A stretch of DNA of 64,000 nucleotides from Chitinophagaceae bacterium (GTDB lineage: Bacteria > Bacteroidota > Bacteroidia > Chitinophagales > Chitinophagaceae): contig JACSRW010000034.1 of NCBI GenBank assembly GCA_014879565.1, positions 30,530-94,529 on the forward strand, written 5' to 3'. A program made the position numbers and the translations under genes. Numbering within the stretch: the first letter of the stretch is position 1; each line of letters starts with the position of its first letter. Under the pieces are notes generated by a model, which did not search any database, was not told the origin of the DNA, and saw only the letters and a program-made list of their open reading frames with translations. This document shows positions 25,593 through 34,178 of the stretch, in pieces.

Positions 25593-27477
25593 ACAGGAAA
25601 ATTATCCCTCACTCAGCGAAGTGCACCATTCGGTTGACACCACCCGGTTTCAGGGCAAAGGGTGGAGGAAACTGCTGGCCTTTTTCGGTCCGGCCTACCT
25701 GGTAAGTGTGGGGTATATGGATCCGGGTAACTGGGCTACCGATCTGGCGGGTGGCAGCCAGTTTGGGTATACGCTTATCTGGGTGTTGCTGATGAGTAAC
25801 CTGATGGCCCTCCTGCTGCAAAGCCTTTCTGCCAGACTGGGTATTGTTCGTGGCCGTGACCTGGCGCAGGCCAACCGGGAGACTTATCCGAAATATATCA
25901 ATTATGCTCTTTATGTGCTGGCTGAAATTGCGATCGCCGCAACAGACCTGGCTGAAATCCTGGGAATGGCTATCGGGATCCAGTTACTTACAGGGCTGCC
26001 GCTCATCTGGGGGGTACTTATCACCGTACTGGATACGTTTCTTTTCCTGTTGCTCCAGCGTTTGGGCATGCGGAAAATGGAGGCTTTTATCATCGCCCTG
26101 GTAGCGGTTATCGGATTATCATTCCTGACTGAAATTCTGCTGGCCAAACCGGAACTGGACAAAGTGGCGCAGGGTTTTATTCCCCGTCTGCCCAACGATA
26201 CCGCCCTGTATATTGCCATCGGTATAATCGGGGCCACAGTAATGCCCCATAATCTCTACCTGCATTCTGCACTGGTTCAAACCCGGAAAATCCGCCGGGA
26301 TGAAAAAGGCATACGGAAGGCCCTAAAAATGAATTTCATTGACAGTGCCATTGCGCTTAACCTGGCATTTTTTGTAAATGCCGCTATCCTCGTGCTGGCC
26401 GGAAAAGTTTTTTTTGAATCAGGCCGTACCGATGTGGCTGAAATCAAGACCGCCCATGAATTACTGAAACCCATGCTGGGCTCTGACCTGGCCCCGGTTT
26501 TATTTGCCATCGCCCTGATAGCGGCCGGACAAAGCTCCACCATTACCGGCACCCTGGCCGGTCAGATCGTGATGGAGGGATATCTGCGTTTGCGGATTGC
26601 CCCCTGGCTGCGCCGGCTGCTCACCCGCTTAATAGCGGTTATACCAGCTATGGCAGTTATCCTGATTAACGGCGAAGAGAACATTGACAGTCTGCTCATA
26701 CTCAGTCAGGTTATTCTAAGCCTGCAACTGGGTTTTGCCATCATCCCGCTGATTCATTTCACGAGCGACCGGGAGAAAATGGGAAAATATGCTATCCGTC
26801 CGTTTATGATTGTGCTGGCTTCCCTCATTACTGCGGTACTGGTTTATCTCAACATCAGAATGGTGGCCGAACAGGCCAGCAGTTTCTTCCGGGAATCAGA
26901 CAGCTTTTTATGGAAAACAGTGATCATCCTTTCAGGACTGCTGTATATTTTCCTGCTGGGGATCGCCATTGTTTACCCCCTGCTCAGGAAAAAAAAGGGT
27001 GTTGTGCCAGCAACCGCTCCTGCCATCCATCCGCAGGTCAAATCCCTTTCAGATCTGGATGCGCCGTCCTACCAGTGTATTGCCGTGGCGCTTGATTTCA
27101 GTGAAAACGATTCCCGGCTGATCGGACATGCAATCGGGCAGGGACATACCGGTACGGAGTACGTGCTGATCCATGTGGTGGAAAGCGCGGCAACCCGTAT
27201 AATAGGCCGAGAAGCCGATGACCTGGAAACCCGCAAAGACCAGGAACACCTGGATGATTATATCCGGCAGCTTCAGCAAAAAGGAATCGCCGCAAAAGGT
27301 TTTCTCGGATTTAATGACCGGATAAAAGAAATTACCCGGATTGTTAAGGAAAGTAAAGCGGATATGCTGGTCATCGGGGCCCATGGACACAGCGGACTGA
27401 AAGACCTTATTTACGGCCAGACGGTGAATGCAGTACGGCACGAACTGAAAATACCCGTACTGGTAGTCAGTGTCTGA
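25582..27477 (+). CDS. mntH: Nramp-family Mn2+/Fe2+ transporter fused to a UspA domain
   Basis: A 631-residue fusion. The Nramp part (about residues 25-440) has DPGNWATD in the first helix and VMPHNLYLHSAL in the sixth, the metal-binding motifs; about eleven hydrophobic helices are visible. After a linker with SLSDLDAPS comes a cytoplasmic universal stress protein domain (about 497-631) starting YQCIAVALDFSEND, with the ATP-loop signature IGAHGHSGLKDLIYGQT. Plain MntH proteins are about 410-440 residues. ATG 25582 overlaps mntR by 11 bases; a TTG at 25573 is less likely. The UspA part may gate or sense nucleotide state. The stop lies one base from the convergent Crp gene. Confidence 0.93.
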   Translation: MKTEQENYPSLSEVHHSVDTTRFQGKGWRKLLAFFGPAYLVSVGYMDPGNWATDLAGGSQFGYTLIWVLLMSNLMALLLQSLSARLGIVRGRDLAQANRETYPKYINYALYVLAEIAIAATDLAEILGMAIGIQLLTGLPLIWGVLITVLDTFLFLLLQRLGMRKMEAFIIALVAVIGLSFLTEILLAKPELDKVAQGFIPRLPNDTALYIAIGIIGATVMPHNLYLHSALVQTRKIRRDEKGIRKALKMNFIDSAIALNLAFFVNAAILVLAGKVFFESGRTDVAEIKTAHELLKPMLGSDLAPVLFAIALIAAGQSSTITGTLAGQIVMEGYLRLRIAPWLRRLLTRLIAVIPAMAVILINGEENIDSLLILSQVILSLQLGFAIIPLIHFTSDREKMGKYAIRPFMIVLASLITAVLVYLNIRMVAEQASSFFRESDSFLWKTVIILSGLLYIFLLGIAIVYPLLRKKKGVVPATAPAIHPQVKSLSDLDAPSYQCIAVALDFSENDSRLIGHAIGQGHTGTEYVLIHVVESAATRIIGREADDLETRKDQEHLDDYIRQLQQKGIAAKGFLGFNDRIKEITRIVKESKADMLVIGAHGHSGLKDLIYGQTVNAVRHELKIPVLVVSV

Positions 27478-27478
27478 T

Positions 27479-28105
27479 TCAGGCGTGCGTTTTCCTGGGA
27501 GAATGGCTTTGGCGGAGCAGGTGTTTGAAACGGCTGAAAGTTTCTGGCTTTATATTCAGGTAAGACGCCAGGTATTTTTGCGGAACCCGCTGCATCAGTT
27601 CCGGGTTGCGGGTCACAAAGTTTATAAACCTTTCCCTTGGCGTCATTTTGATGAGCTGCATCTGCCATTTATCTTTTATCACCATGGAGTAGGTGACAAT
27701 AATCCGGCCCATACGTTCCATCCGCTGTGATGAAGCAAACATCTTCTCTGCATCTTCAAAACTGATTGACACCATGGTGGTCGGCTCAATAGCCTCAATG
27801 GTATACTCAGAAGGCTGGCGGCTGTGAAAGGATTCCTGGCTCAGTAACATCTGTCCTTCCAGGGATATCTGGGTATTAATCTCGTGATGGTTCTTTTTAT
27901 AATATTTACGGGCAAGCCCTTTCACTATAAAATTGAAGTAATTCTCCACCTCCCCGGTCTTTGTAATAATTTCTTTTTTACCAAAACGGCGGACCCGGCA
28001 AACGGGTTCAAGGTGCCGGACAAACTCCTCCTCCGTGATGTCAGTCAGCTTCTGGAGATAAGCCATAAATGTCCGGATCGCATCCATATTATTTCTGTAC
28101 GGCAT
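27479..28105 (-). CDS. Crp/Fnr-family transcriptional regulator
   Basis: A 208-residue protein with an N-terminal cyclic-nucleotide-binding-like beta barrel (RRFGKKEIITKTGEVENYFNF, LLSQESFHSRQPSEYTIEAI) and a C-terminal region typical of Bacteroidota Crp-like proteins (TPRERFINFVTRNPELMQRV, then YLASYLNIKPETFSRFKHLL), a winged helix-turn-helix. No cysteine cluster for iron-sulfur is visible, so it is not a classic Fnr. Ligand and regulon are unknown. It is convergent with the Nramp-UspA gene. Confidence 0.88.
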   Translation of the reverse strand: MPYRNNMDAIRTFMAYLQKLTDITEEEFVRHLEPVCRVRRFGKKEIITKTGEVENYFNFIVKGLARKYYKKNHHEINTQISLEGQMLLSQESFHSRQPSEYTIEAIEPTTMVSISFEDAEKMFASSQRMERMGRIIVTYSMVIKDKWQMQLIKMTPRERFINFVTRNPELMQRVPQKYLASYLNIKPETFSRFKHLLRQSHSPRKTHA

Positions 28106-28213
28106 AAAAGGTACGATTTTTTCTTGACCTGAATCAATTCAATTAAAAACAATATTGCCACAGCAAAGGTAGAATCCTGCGGCAGGCAGGCCAATGATAT
28201 AAGTCACATCTGA

Positions 28214-28221
28214 TAAATTTG
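28214..28221 (+). promoter_or_regulatory. Possible -7 element before icd
   Basis: TAAATTTG matches TAnnTTTG and lies about 60 bases before the icd start. No TTTG is found at the expected upstream distance, so it is only a candidate. Confidence 0.3.
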
Positions 28222-28280
28222 TAAGTTTGTAGCTGCCTGATTACTATCAGGTTCTCACACTAAAACCCAAATCAACCTTT

Positions 28281-29513
28281 ATGGCAAACAAGATCAAAGT
28301 GCTGAATCCGGTAGTGGAGCTGGATGGCGATGAAATGACCCGGATCATCTGGAAATTTATCAAGGACAAATTAATTCTTCCCTATCTGGACCTGGATATC
28401 AAGTATTTTGACCTGGGTATAGAATACCGTGATCAGACTGACGACCAGGTGACGGTGGACGCAGCCAATGCCATCAAACAATACGGAGTAGGTATAAAAT
28501 GTGCCACAATTACCCCGGATGAAGCCCGGGTAAAAGAATTCAGCCTGAAGCAAATGTGGAAAAGCCCCAACGGTACGATCCGGAATATCCTGGACGGCAC
28601 TGTATTCCGGGAACCCATTGTAATCAGTAATGTGCCCCGGCTGGTAACCAACTGGACGGCCCCGATTATTGTCGGACGTCACGCATTTGGTGATCAGTAC
28701 CGGGCCACCGACACGGTTATCAAAGGAAAAGGGAAACTTACCATGACTTTTACCCCGGAGGATGGCAGTGCACCCCAGATTTTTGAAGTTTTTAATTTCA
28801 AAGGAGATGGTGTGGCGATGAGTATGTATAACACAGATGAAAGCATCCAGGGATTTGCCCGCAGCTGCTTCAATATGGCCCTCAGTAAAAAATGGCCCCT
28901 GTACCTCTCATCTAAAAACACGATCCTGAAAAAATATGATGGTCGTTTTAAGGATATCTTCCAGGAGATTTATGATAATGAATTTAAAGCCCTGTTTGAA
29001 GCGGCCGGCATTACTTATGAGCACCGGCTGATTGATGATATGGTGGCCAGCGCCCTTAAATGGAACGGAAATTTTGTATGGGCCTGTAAAAATTATGACG
29101 GGGATGTGCAGAGTGATACCGTTGCCCAGGGCTTCGGATCACTGGGACTTATGACTTCCGTACTGATTACTCCCGACGGCAAGACCATGGAAGCGGAAGC
29201 CGCTCATGGAACTGTAACCCGCCATTACCGCGACCACCAGGCAGGCAAACCCACGTCCACCAATCCGATTGCCTCAATTTTCGCCTGGACAAGAGGATTG
29301 GCCTTCCGGGGCAAACTGGACGGAAACCAGGAACTGATTGATTTCTGCCAGGCCCTTGAAACCGTATGTATCGAAACCGTGGAAGAAGGAAAAATGACCA
29401 AAGACCTGGCCGTATGTATACATGGCAACAAGGTTAAACACGGGGAGCATTTCCTGTACACCGAGGAGTTTCTGGAAGCAATCGATACGAACCTGCAGAA
29501 GAAACTGAAATAA
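28281..29513 (+). CDS. icd: NADP-dependent isocitrate dehydrogenase
   Basis: TCA-cycle enzyme converting isocitrate to 2-oxoglutarate with NADP. The 410-residue length and the start [22 protein letters not shown] are those of the homodimeric class II type, as in eukaryotes and many Bacteroidota. Substrate-binding motifs [19 protein letters not shown] and the metal-binding [23 protein letters not shown] are present. It is monocistronic, with a strong hairpin after the stop. Confidence 0.95.
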   Translation: MANKIKVLNPVVELDGDEMTRIIWKFIKDKLILPYLDLDIKYFDLGIEYRDQTDDQVTVDAANAIKQYGVGIKCATITPDEARVKEFSLKQMWKSPNGTIRNILDGTVFREPIVISNVPRLVTNWTAPIIVGRHAFGDQYRATDTVIKGKGKLTMTFTPEDGSAPQIFEVFNFKGDGVAMSMYNTDESIQGFARSCFNMALSKKWPLYLSSKNTILKKYDGRFKDIFQEIYDNEFKALFEAAGITYEHRLIDDMVASALKWNGNFVWACKNYDGDVQSDTVAQGFGSLGLMTSVLITPDGKTMEAEAAHGTVTRHYRDHQAGKPTSTNPIASIFAWTRGLAFRGKLDGNQELIDFCQALETVCIETVEEGKMTKDLAVCIHGNKVKHGEHFLYTEEFLEAIDTNLQKKLK

Positions 29514-29528
29514 TTTTAAATGAATAGT

Positions 29529-29557
29529 AAAGAGGTTGTCTGACAAACAACCTCTTT
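29529..29557 (+). terminator. Terminator after icd
   Basis: Perfect 11-bp stem AAAGAGGTTGT (29529-29539) with ACAACCTCTTT (29547-29557) followed by more T. Confidence 0.85.
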
Positions 29558-29634
29558 TTTTATTCCTGTAAAAAAACCTGTTACCGGAGCACCTGATTCA
29601 TTTTTTCCATTTTTCCATTTAACTTCCGGTTGCA

Positions 29635-30132
29635 ATGAAAAAAAGAACAGACTATATCACCTGGGATGAATATTTCATGGGCGTGGCCCTCTTATCTGCC
29701 CGGCGGAGTAAAGATCCCAGCACACAGGTAGGCGCCTGTATCGTCAATACAAAAAATAAAATCGTGGGAGCCGGATACAACGGATTACCTGCCGGCTGTG
29801 ATGACGATCTGTTCCCCTGGGATAAAAGCGGAGACTTCCTTCAGACCAAATACCCGTATATCTGTCATGCCGAGCTGAATGCGATACTGAACAATATCGG
29901 GATGGATCTGCACGGGTGTAAGATCTATACGGCCCTGTTTCCCTGTAATGAATGCGCCAAAGCAATCATTCAGGCCGGTATCACCGAGGTCATCTATCTA
30001 TCCGATAAATACGCTTCCAATGAAGTCTTTATTGCCTCCCGGAAAATGCTGGATACAGCCGGTGTGAAATGCCGGAAAGTAAGTGTCAGCCGGGAAGAGG
30101 TCCTGCTCTCCTTCCGGGAGAAGGATGTCTGA
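29635..30132 (+). CDS. dCMP deaminase family protein
   Basis: A 165-residue zinc-dependent deaminase, probably making dUMP from dCMP for thymidylate synthesis. Zinc ligands and the proton shuttle are in [10 protein letters not shown] (His and Glu) and [10 protein letters not shown] (two Cys). The substrate loop [16 protein letters not shown] near residue 45 is typical of dCMP deaminases. It is followed by a hairpin shared with the convergent rpsG. Confidence 0.9.
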   Translation: MKKRTDYITWDEYFMGVALLSARRSKDPSTQVGACIVNTKNKIVGAGYNGLPAGCDDDLFPWDKSGDFLQTKYPYICHAELNAILNNIGMDLHGCKIYTALFPCNECAKAIIQAGITEVIYLSDKYASNEVFIASRKMLDTAGVKCRKVSVSREEVLLSFREKDV

Positions 30133-30150
30133 GCAAGCGCGGAAAAAAAA

Positions 30151-30172
30151 AGCCGCCCGATAGCAGGCGGCT
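30151..30172 (-). terminator. Terminator of the rpsL-rpsG transcript
   Basis: Stem AGCCGCC (30151-30157) with GGCGGCT (30166-30172); on the minus strand it is followed by nine consecutive T. It lies 22 bases past the rpsG stop. Confidence 0.85.
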
Positions 30173-30194
30173 GGTGCAGTTGTATAAAAATCGG

Positions 30195-30662
30195 TTACAC
30201 TTTAAAGTGGGCAAAAGCCTTGTTGGCTTCAGCCATACGGTGTGTATCTTCTTTTTTCTTGAATGCGGCTCCTTCCCCTTTGCTGGCAGCCACGATTTCA
30301 TTCGCCAGTTTATCAGCCATGCTGCGGCCATTACGCTCGCGGCTGTAGCGGATCAGCCATTTAATACTGAGGGAAATTTTGCGGTCGGGACGTACCTCAG
30401 AAGGAATCTGGAAGGTAGCTCCCCCGATACGACGGCTTCTTACCTCCACAGCAGGAGAAACATTGGCCAGCGCTTTTTTCCACACTTCATAACCATCTTC
30501 GTTGGTGAATTTGGCTACTTTATCCAGCGCATCATAAAAAATGGTAAAAGCTCCGCTTTTTTTGCCTTCCCACATCAGGTTGTTCACAAAACGGGTAACA
30601 AGTTTATCATTAAACTTGGGATCGGGCGCTAAAGGGAGTTTTTTTGCTTGTGCTTTCCGCAT
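30195..30662 (-). CDS. rpsG: 30S ribosomal protein S7
   Basis: Primary 16S rRNA 3'-domain binding protein, 155 residues, starting [19 protein letters not shown] with the family motifs [29 protein letters not shown] and [15 protein letters not shown]. It follows rpsL by 26 bases. Unlike the usual str operon, fusA does not follow; a terminator and a convergent deaminase gene do. Confidence 0.97.
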   Translation of the reverse strand: MRKAQAKKLPLAPDPKFNDKLVTRFVNNLMWEGKKSGAFTIFYDALDKVAKFTNEDGYEVWKKALANVSPAVEVRSRRIGGATFQIPSEVRPDRKISLSIKWLIRYSRERNGRSMADKLANEIVAASKGEGAAFKKKEDTHRMAEANKAFAHFKV

Positions 30663-30688
30663 GACTTATTACTTAAACTTATGACTGA

Positions 30689-31069
30689 TTACTTTTTGGC
30701 TTTTTCTTTCTTGGTACCGTATTTGGAACGGCTCTGTTTACGGTCTTTTACACCGGCTGTATCGAGCGAACCACGGACAATATGATAACGAACACCCGGA
30801 AGATCCTTCACACGACCTCCGCGGATCAGCACGATGGAGTGCTCCTGCAGGTTGTGACCTTCACCGGGGATATAGGCAATCACCTCCACTTTGTTGGTCA
30901 GACGAACCTTGGCCACTTTACGAAGGGCTGAGTTCGGCTTTTTGGGTGTGGTCGTATACACACGGGTACAAACACCCCGGCGCTGCGGACACTGATCCAG
31001 GGCCCTGGATTTGCTTTTTGCCCTGATAATTTCTCTTCCTTTACGTACTAATTGTTGAATTGTAGGCAT
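30689..31069 (-). CDS. rpsL: 30S ribosomal protein S12
   Basis: Decoding-centre protein, 126 residues: [20 protein letters not shown], then [38 protein letters not shown] and [21 protein letters not shown]. The lysine of TPKKPNS, where streptomycin-resistance substitutions occur in other bacteria, is the usual residue. It heads a two-gene transcript with rpsG. Confidence 0.97.
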   Translation of the reverse strand: MPTIQQLVRKGREIIRAKSKSRALDQCPQRRGVCTRVYTTTPKKPNSALRKVAKVRLTNKVEVIAYIPGEGHNLQEHSIVLIRGGRVKDLPGVRYHIVRGSLDTAGVKDRKQSRSKYGTKKEKAKK

Positions 31070-31093
31070 TCTAGACCCTTATTTTTGGGAGGG

Positions 31094-31125
31094 CAAAGGT
31101 AAAGGTACACTGCTTAATCTCCAAA
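31094..31125 (-). promoter_or_regulatory. Promoter of rpsL-rpsG
   Basis: On the minus strand TTTG (31122-31125), a 20-base spacer and TACCTTTG (31094-31101), a perfect match to the Bacteroidota -33/-7 pattern. It is identical in both boxes and in spacing to the tRNA-fMet promoter. The rpsL start codon lies about 25 bases downstream. Confidence 0.75.
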
Positions 31126-31213
31126 AAAATACAGCCCGATTTTTGAAAACCAGCCGGTTTTGGGGATAAAACGGACCATTTAACCGCCCTATACAGCATT
31201 TTTTTATGCAAAA

Positions 31214-31244
31214 TGCCGGTTTCAGTTGATTCCTGAAACCGGCA
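31214..31244 (-). terminator. Terminator downstream of ilvE
   Basis: Perfect 12-bp stem TGCCGGTTTCAG (31214-31225) with CTGAAACCGGCA (31233-31244), about 75 bases past the ilvE stop. On the minus strand the following bases are T-rich but interrupted. Confidence 0.65.
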
Positions 31245-31320
31245 AATATTCATTCTCAGACATTTAGATTAATTCAGGTCCGGATACACTCCTTTAATCC
31301 CGCCAGGTATTTCATCCCCG

Positions 31321-32385
31321 TCAAACACGAAACATCCAGCCATGGGTATCCGCCACCCTGCCTTCCCGTATATCGGTGATCATTTTTTTAACAGCCGGGG
31401 CGATTTTCCATTTCGTTAGGTCAAAAGTCATGGTAAAGTCTTTATAGGCGAGCTCCTTTATGGGAGAAATGGTCGCAGCTGTACCCGTTCCAAATACTTC
31501 CATATGTTTCCCGGCTTTGTACGAGTCGGTGATTTCGTCAATACTCAGGTTCCTTTCCTCCACTTTTACACCCATTTCCTGCAGCATGGTGATTACACTC
31601 ATCCGGGTTACCCCGCCAAGTATTGTTCCGTCTTCCAGTCCGGGTGTTATCGCGGTATCCCCGATAATAAAGAAAACATTCATGGTGCCGCATTCCTGCA
31701 CATATTTATGCTCCAGGGCATCCATCCAGAGTACCTGGTCGTATCCCTTCTTACGGGCTTCATTGGTTGGATACATAGCCGCTCCATAATTACCCGCTGC
31801 TTTCGCATAGCCCACCCCTCCGGGTACTGCTCTTACATACTTTTCTTCTACATATATCCGCATGGGGGCAGCATAATACGGACCACTGGGGCTCAGTATA
31901 ATCAGGAATTTGTATTTTTCAGATGGCCTGACCCCGATCAGTTCGTCAGAAGAAAACATAAAGGGCCGGATATAGAGAGAAAAATCTTCTTTCATGGGGA
32001 TCCAGTCCTGATCAAGTGCGATCAGTTCCCGCATTCCATCCATAAAAATCTCTTCCGGAACAGCCGGCATCTGCATCCGCTCAGCAGATTTATTGAAACG
32101 GATAAAATTATCGTAAGGCCGGAAAATAAAGGGATTACCCTGTCTGTCCTTATAGGCCTTGATACCCTCAAAAATAGCCTGACCATAATGAAGAGCTGCT
32201 GTCGAAGGGCTCAGCAGCATGGGCTGATAGGGCAAAATCTCTGCTGTTTTCCATTCGCCGTTTTCATATTCTGCTTCCAGCATATGATCCGTAAAGTATT
32301 TTCCAAACGGAAGGTTTTCCATATCCAGTTCCTGCAAACGGCTTCTTTCCGCCTTCCGGACGTTTAATGTTACAGCTCCAGTCAT
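31321..32385 (-). CDS. ilvE: Branched-chain amino acid aminotransferase
   Basis: PLP-dependent class IV aminotransferase for leucine, isoleucine and valine, 354 residues, the longer class II type. Motifs include LHYGQAIFEGIKAYK near residue 66, SLYIRPFMFSSDELIGVRPS, and VLWMDALEHKYVQECGTMN with the PLP lysine in EHKYV, then GTAATISPIKEL near the C-terminus. No other branched-chain genes are near. The start follows an A/T-rich leader. Confidence 0.94.
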   Translation of the reverse strand: MTGAVTLNVRKAERSRLQELDMENLPFGKYFTDHMLEAEYENGEWKTAEILPYQPMLLSPSTAALHYGQAIFEGIKAYKDRQGNPFIFRPYDNFIRFNKSAERMQMPAVPEEIFMDGMRELIALDQDWIPMKEDFSLYIRPFMFSSDELIGVRPSEKYKFLIILSPSGPYYAAPMRIYVEEKYVRAVPGGVGYAKAAGNYGAAMYPTNEARKKGYDQVLWMDALEHKYVQECGTMNVFFIIGDTAITPGLEDGTILGGVTRMSVITMLQEMGVKVEERNLSIDEITDSYKAGKHMEVFGTGTAATISPIKELAYKDFTMTFDLTKWKIAPAVKKMITDIREGRVADTHGWMFRV

Positions 32386-32456
32386 AATTGGTTATTTTTG
32401 GACTTCAAAGAAACGAAAAAAAGGGCAGACCTTTTCTTACTTTAATCAGCCAATGA

Positions 32457-33005
32457 ATGGATATTAATCAGATCAGCCTGCATCCGGCCGCCCTTCAGGG
32501 GTTATATAAAACACATCTGGTGGACCCCGGGCCAACCGGCTCAGCAGGCAGGATGGAACAGCCGCCCCTAACTCCTGAAATTAGTACCACTGATATCCGG
32601 ACTGCCCCGGATACAAAACCGAAATACCTGGGCGAAAATAAAAAAGGTATCCTGATCCTGGTGAATAACAAGGAAACCGTATTGCTGCCTGATGAAGAAT
32701 TACGTTTTCTGACCGGCATTCTCAATGCCTGCCGGCTGAGCCTGGCAGATACAGCGGTCTGCAACCTTCATTCTTCGTCTGTAAAGGACTACCGGGAGCT
32801 GGGGAAGCTGTTCCACTGTAAGGAAATGCTGCTGTTTGGTGCCGGCCCCGCTGATATCGGGCTCCCCCTTCATTTTCCCGATTTCCAGAACCAGGAGTTC
32901 AACGGAGTCCGTTACCTGGCTGCACCGGCCCTTTCCGCTCTGGAAAAAGACAGGACGCTGAAAACAAAACTCTGGGCCTGTCTTAAACTGCTTTTTAACC
33001 TGTAA
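32457..33005 (+). CDS. Hypothetical protein
   Basis: A 182-residue cytoplasmic protein I do not recognise. The first 60 residues are Pro/Thr-rich and probably disordered (PGPTGSAGRMEQPPLTPEIS). The rest looks like a small alpha/beta domain: KKGILILVNNKETVLLPDEE, LFHCKEMLLFGAGPADIGLP, and LSALEKDRTLKTKLWACLK. There is no signal peptide. It is the first gene of a five-gene run (hypothetical, rdgB, sigma, putative anti-sigma, thioesterase) with gaps of 7-24 bases. Confidence 0.7.
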   Translation: MDINQISLHPAALQGLYKTHLVDPGPTGSAGRMEQPPLTPEISTTDIRTAPDTKPKYLGENKKGILILVNNKETVLLPDEELRFLTGILNACRLSLADTAVCNLHSSSVKDYRELGKLFHCKEMLLFGAGPADIGLPLHFPDFQNQEFNGVRYLAAPALSALEKDRTLKTKLWACLKLLFNL

Positions 33006-33014
33006 CCCGAACTT

Positions 33015-33593
33015 ATGAAACTGATATTTGCCACGAATAATGACCATAAAGCGGCCGAAATCCGGTCGGTCATCCGGCAGGACCTGGAAATCATTACCCT
33101 GAAAGAAGCGGGTATAGACCAGGATATCCCGGAGCCCTATAATACCCTGGAAGAAAATGCACGCACCAAATCGGCTACCGTTTATGCGCAGACCGGCACG
33201 GCCTGTTTCAGCGAGGATACCGGGCTGGAAGTAGATGCATTGGGAGGCGAACCGGGTGTAAAAAGTGCCCGGTATGCCGGTGAAAACCGTTCTTTTGACG
33301 ACAATATCACCAAACTGCTGGAAAAACTGAAGGATAAACCTGACCGGAAAGCCCGGTTCCGCACCGTGATTTCGTTAATCTGGGAAGGAAAGGAGTACCA
33401 GTTTGAAGGAGTCTGCGAAGGGCGGATTCTGGAAGAAAGAAGGGGCGGCCAGGGTTTTGGTTATGACCCCGTTTTTGTCCCGGAAGGTTCCGGTCTTAGT
33501 TTTGCCGAAATGGACATGGAAGGCAAGAACCGTTTCAGCCACCGGAAAAAGGCAACGGAAAAACTGGTAGCATTTTTGAACAGCCTTGATTAA
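33015..33593 (+). CDS. rdgB: XTP/dITP pyrophosphatase (RdgB/HAM1)
   Basis: House-cleaning enzyme that hydrolyses non-canonical purine triphosphates such as dITP and XTP. The 192-residue protein opens MKLIFATNNDHKAAEI; catalytic motifs are TACFSEDTGLEVDALGGEPG, ARYAG, and RRGGQGFGYDPVFVPEG, ending FSHRKKATEKLVAFL. All are typical. It lies 9 bases after the hypothetical gene and 11 bases before the sigma factor. Confidence 0.95.
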   Translation: MKLIFATNNDHKAAEIRSVIRQDLEIITLKEAGIDQDIPEPYNTLEENARTKSATVYAQTGTACFSEDTGLEVDALGGEPGVKSARYAGENRSFDDNITKLLEKLKDKPDRKARFRTVISLIWEGKEYQFEGVCEGRILEERRGGQGFGYDPVFVPEGSGLSFAEMDMEGKNRFSHRKKATEKLVAFLNSLD

Positions 33594-33604
33594 ACCAATG
33601 GATT

Positions 33605-34171
33605 TTGACACCTGAACGCAACCAAAATATCAGCGAAAGCGACCTTATAAAGGGATGCCTGCAGGAGGATCGCCGGATGCAGGAGGCGCTTTACCAGCGT
33701 TTTTCTCCCCGGATGTACGCGGTATGTCTCCGTTATGCCGGTAATACGGAAGAAGCGGAAGATATCCTGCAGGAAGGCTTTGTAAAAGTGTTCCGCAAAC
33801 TGGAAAGCTTCCGGAATGAAGGTTCTTTTGAAGGCTGGATCCGCCGCATTTTTGTGAATACAGCCATTGAACACTTCCGCCGGAAAAAATACCTGCTCCC
33901 GGTTACGGAAAAAGAAGAAAATACGCTGGAAGCCAGGAATACTTCAGTGCTGGACGACCTGAGTGCCCGTGATATAATGGCCATTGTCCAGGAATTATCC
34001 CCCGGCTACCGCACGGTATTCAACCTCTATGTGGTGGAGGGCTTCACCCATAAGGAGATTGCAGATATACTGGGTATCAGCGAAGGCACCAGTAAATCTC
34101 AGTTATCCCGGGCAAAGGTAATCCTCCAGGAAAAAGTAAAACAATTCACGGGAAAGGATAAAGATTTTTAA
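33605..34171 (+). CDS. ECF-type RNA polymerase sigma factor
   Basis: A 188-residue sigma-70 family factor. Region 2 is visible in CLRYAGNTEEAEDILQEGFVK and GSFEGWIRRIFVNTAI; region 4 in LSPGYRTVFNLYVVEGFTHK and ADILGISEGTSKSQLSRAK. The frame has no ATG before region 2; the start is probably TTG 33605. The ATG at 33598 is in another frame and stops at once. A weak start may limit its level. The next gene, 7 bases on, encodes a membrane protein that is the likely anti-sigma factor. Confidence 0.92.
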   Translation: MTPERNQNISESDLIKGCLQEDRRMQEALYQRFSPRMYAVCLRYAGNTEEAEDILQEGFVKVFRKLESFRNEGSFEGWIRRIFVNTAIEHFRRKKYLLPVTEKEENTLEARNTSVLDDLSARDIMAIVQELSPGYRTVFNLYVVEGFTHKEIADILGISEGTSKSQLSRAKVILQEKVKQFTGKDKDF

Positions 34172-34178
34172 CCAGATC

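Noticed and set aside
29599..29623. Repeat before the dCMP deaminase gene (ATTTTTTCC, ATTTTTCC, ATTT)
   Set aside because: Only two unequal copies in T-rich sequence; too short to separate from chance.
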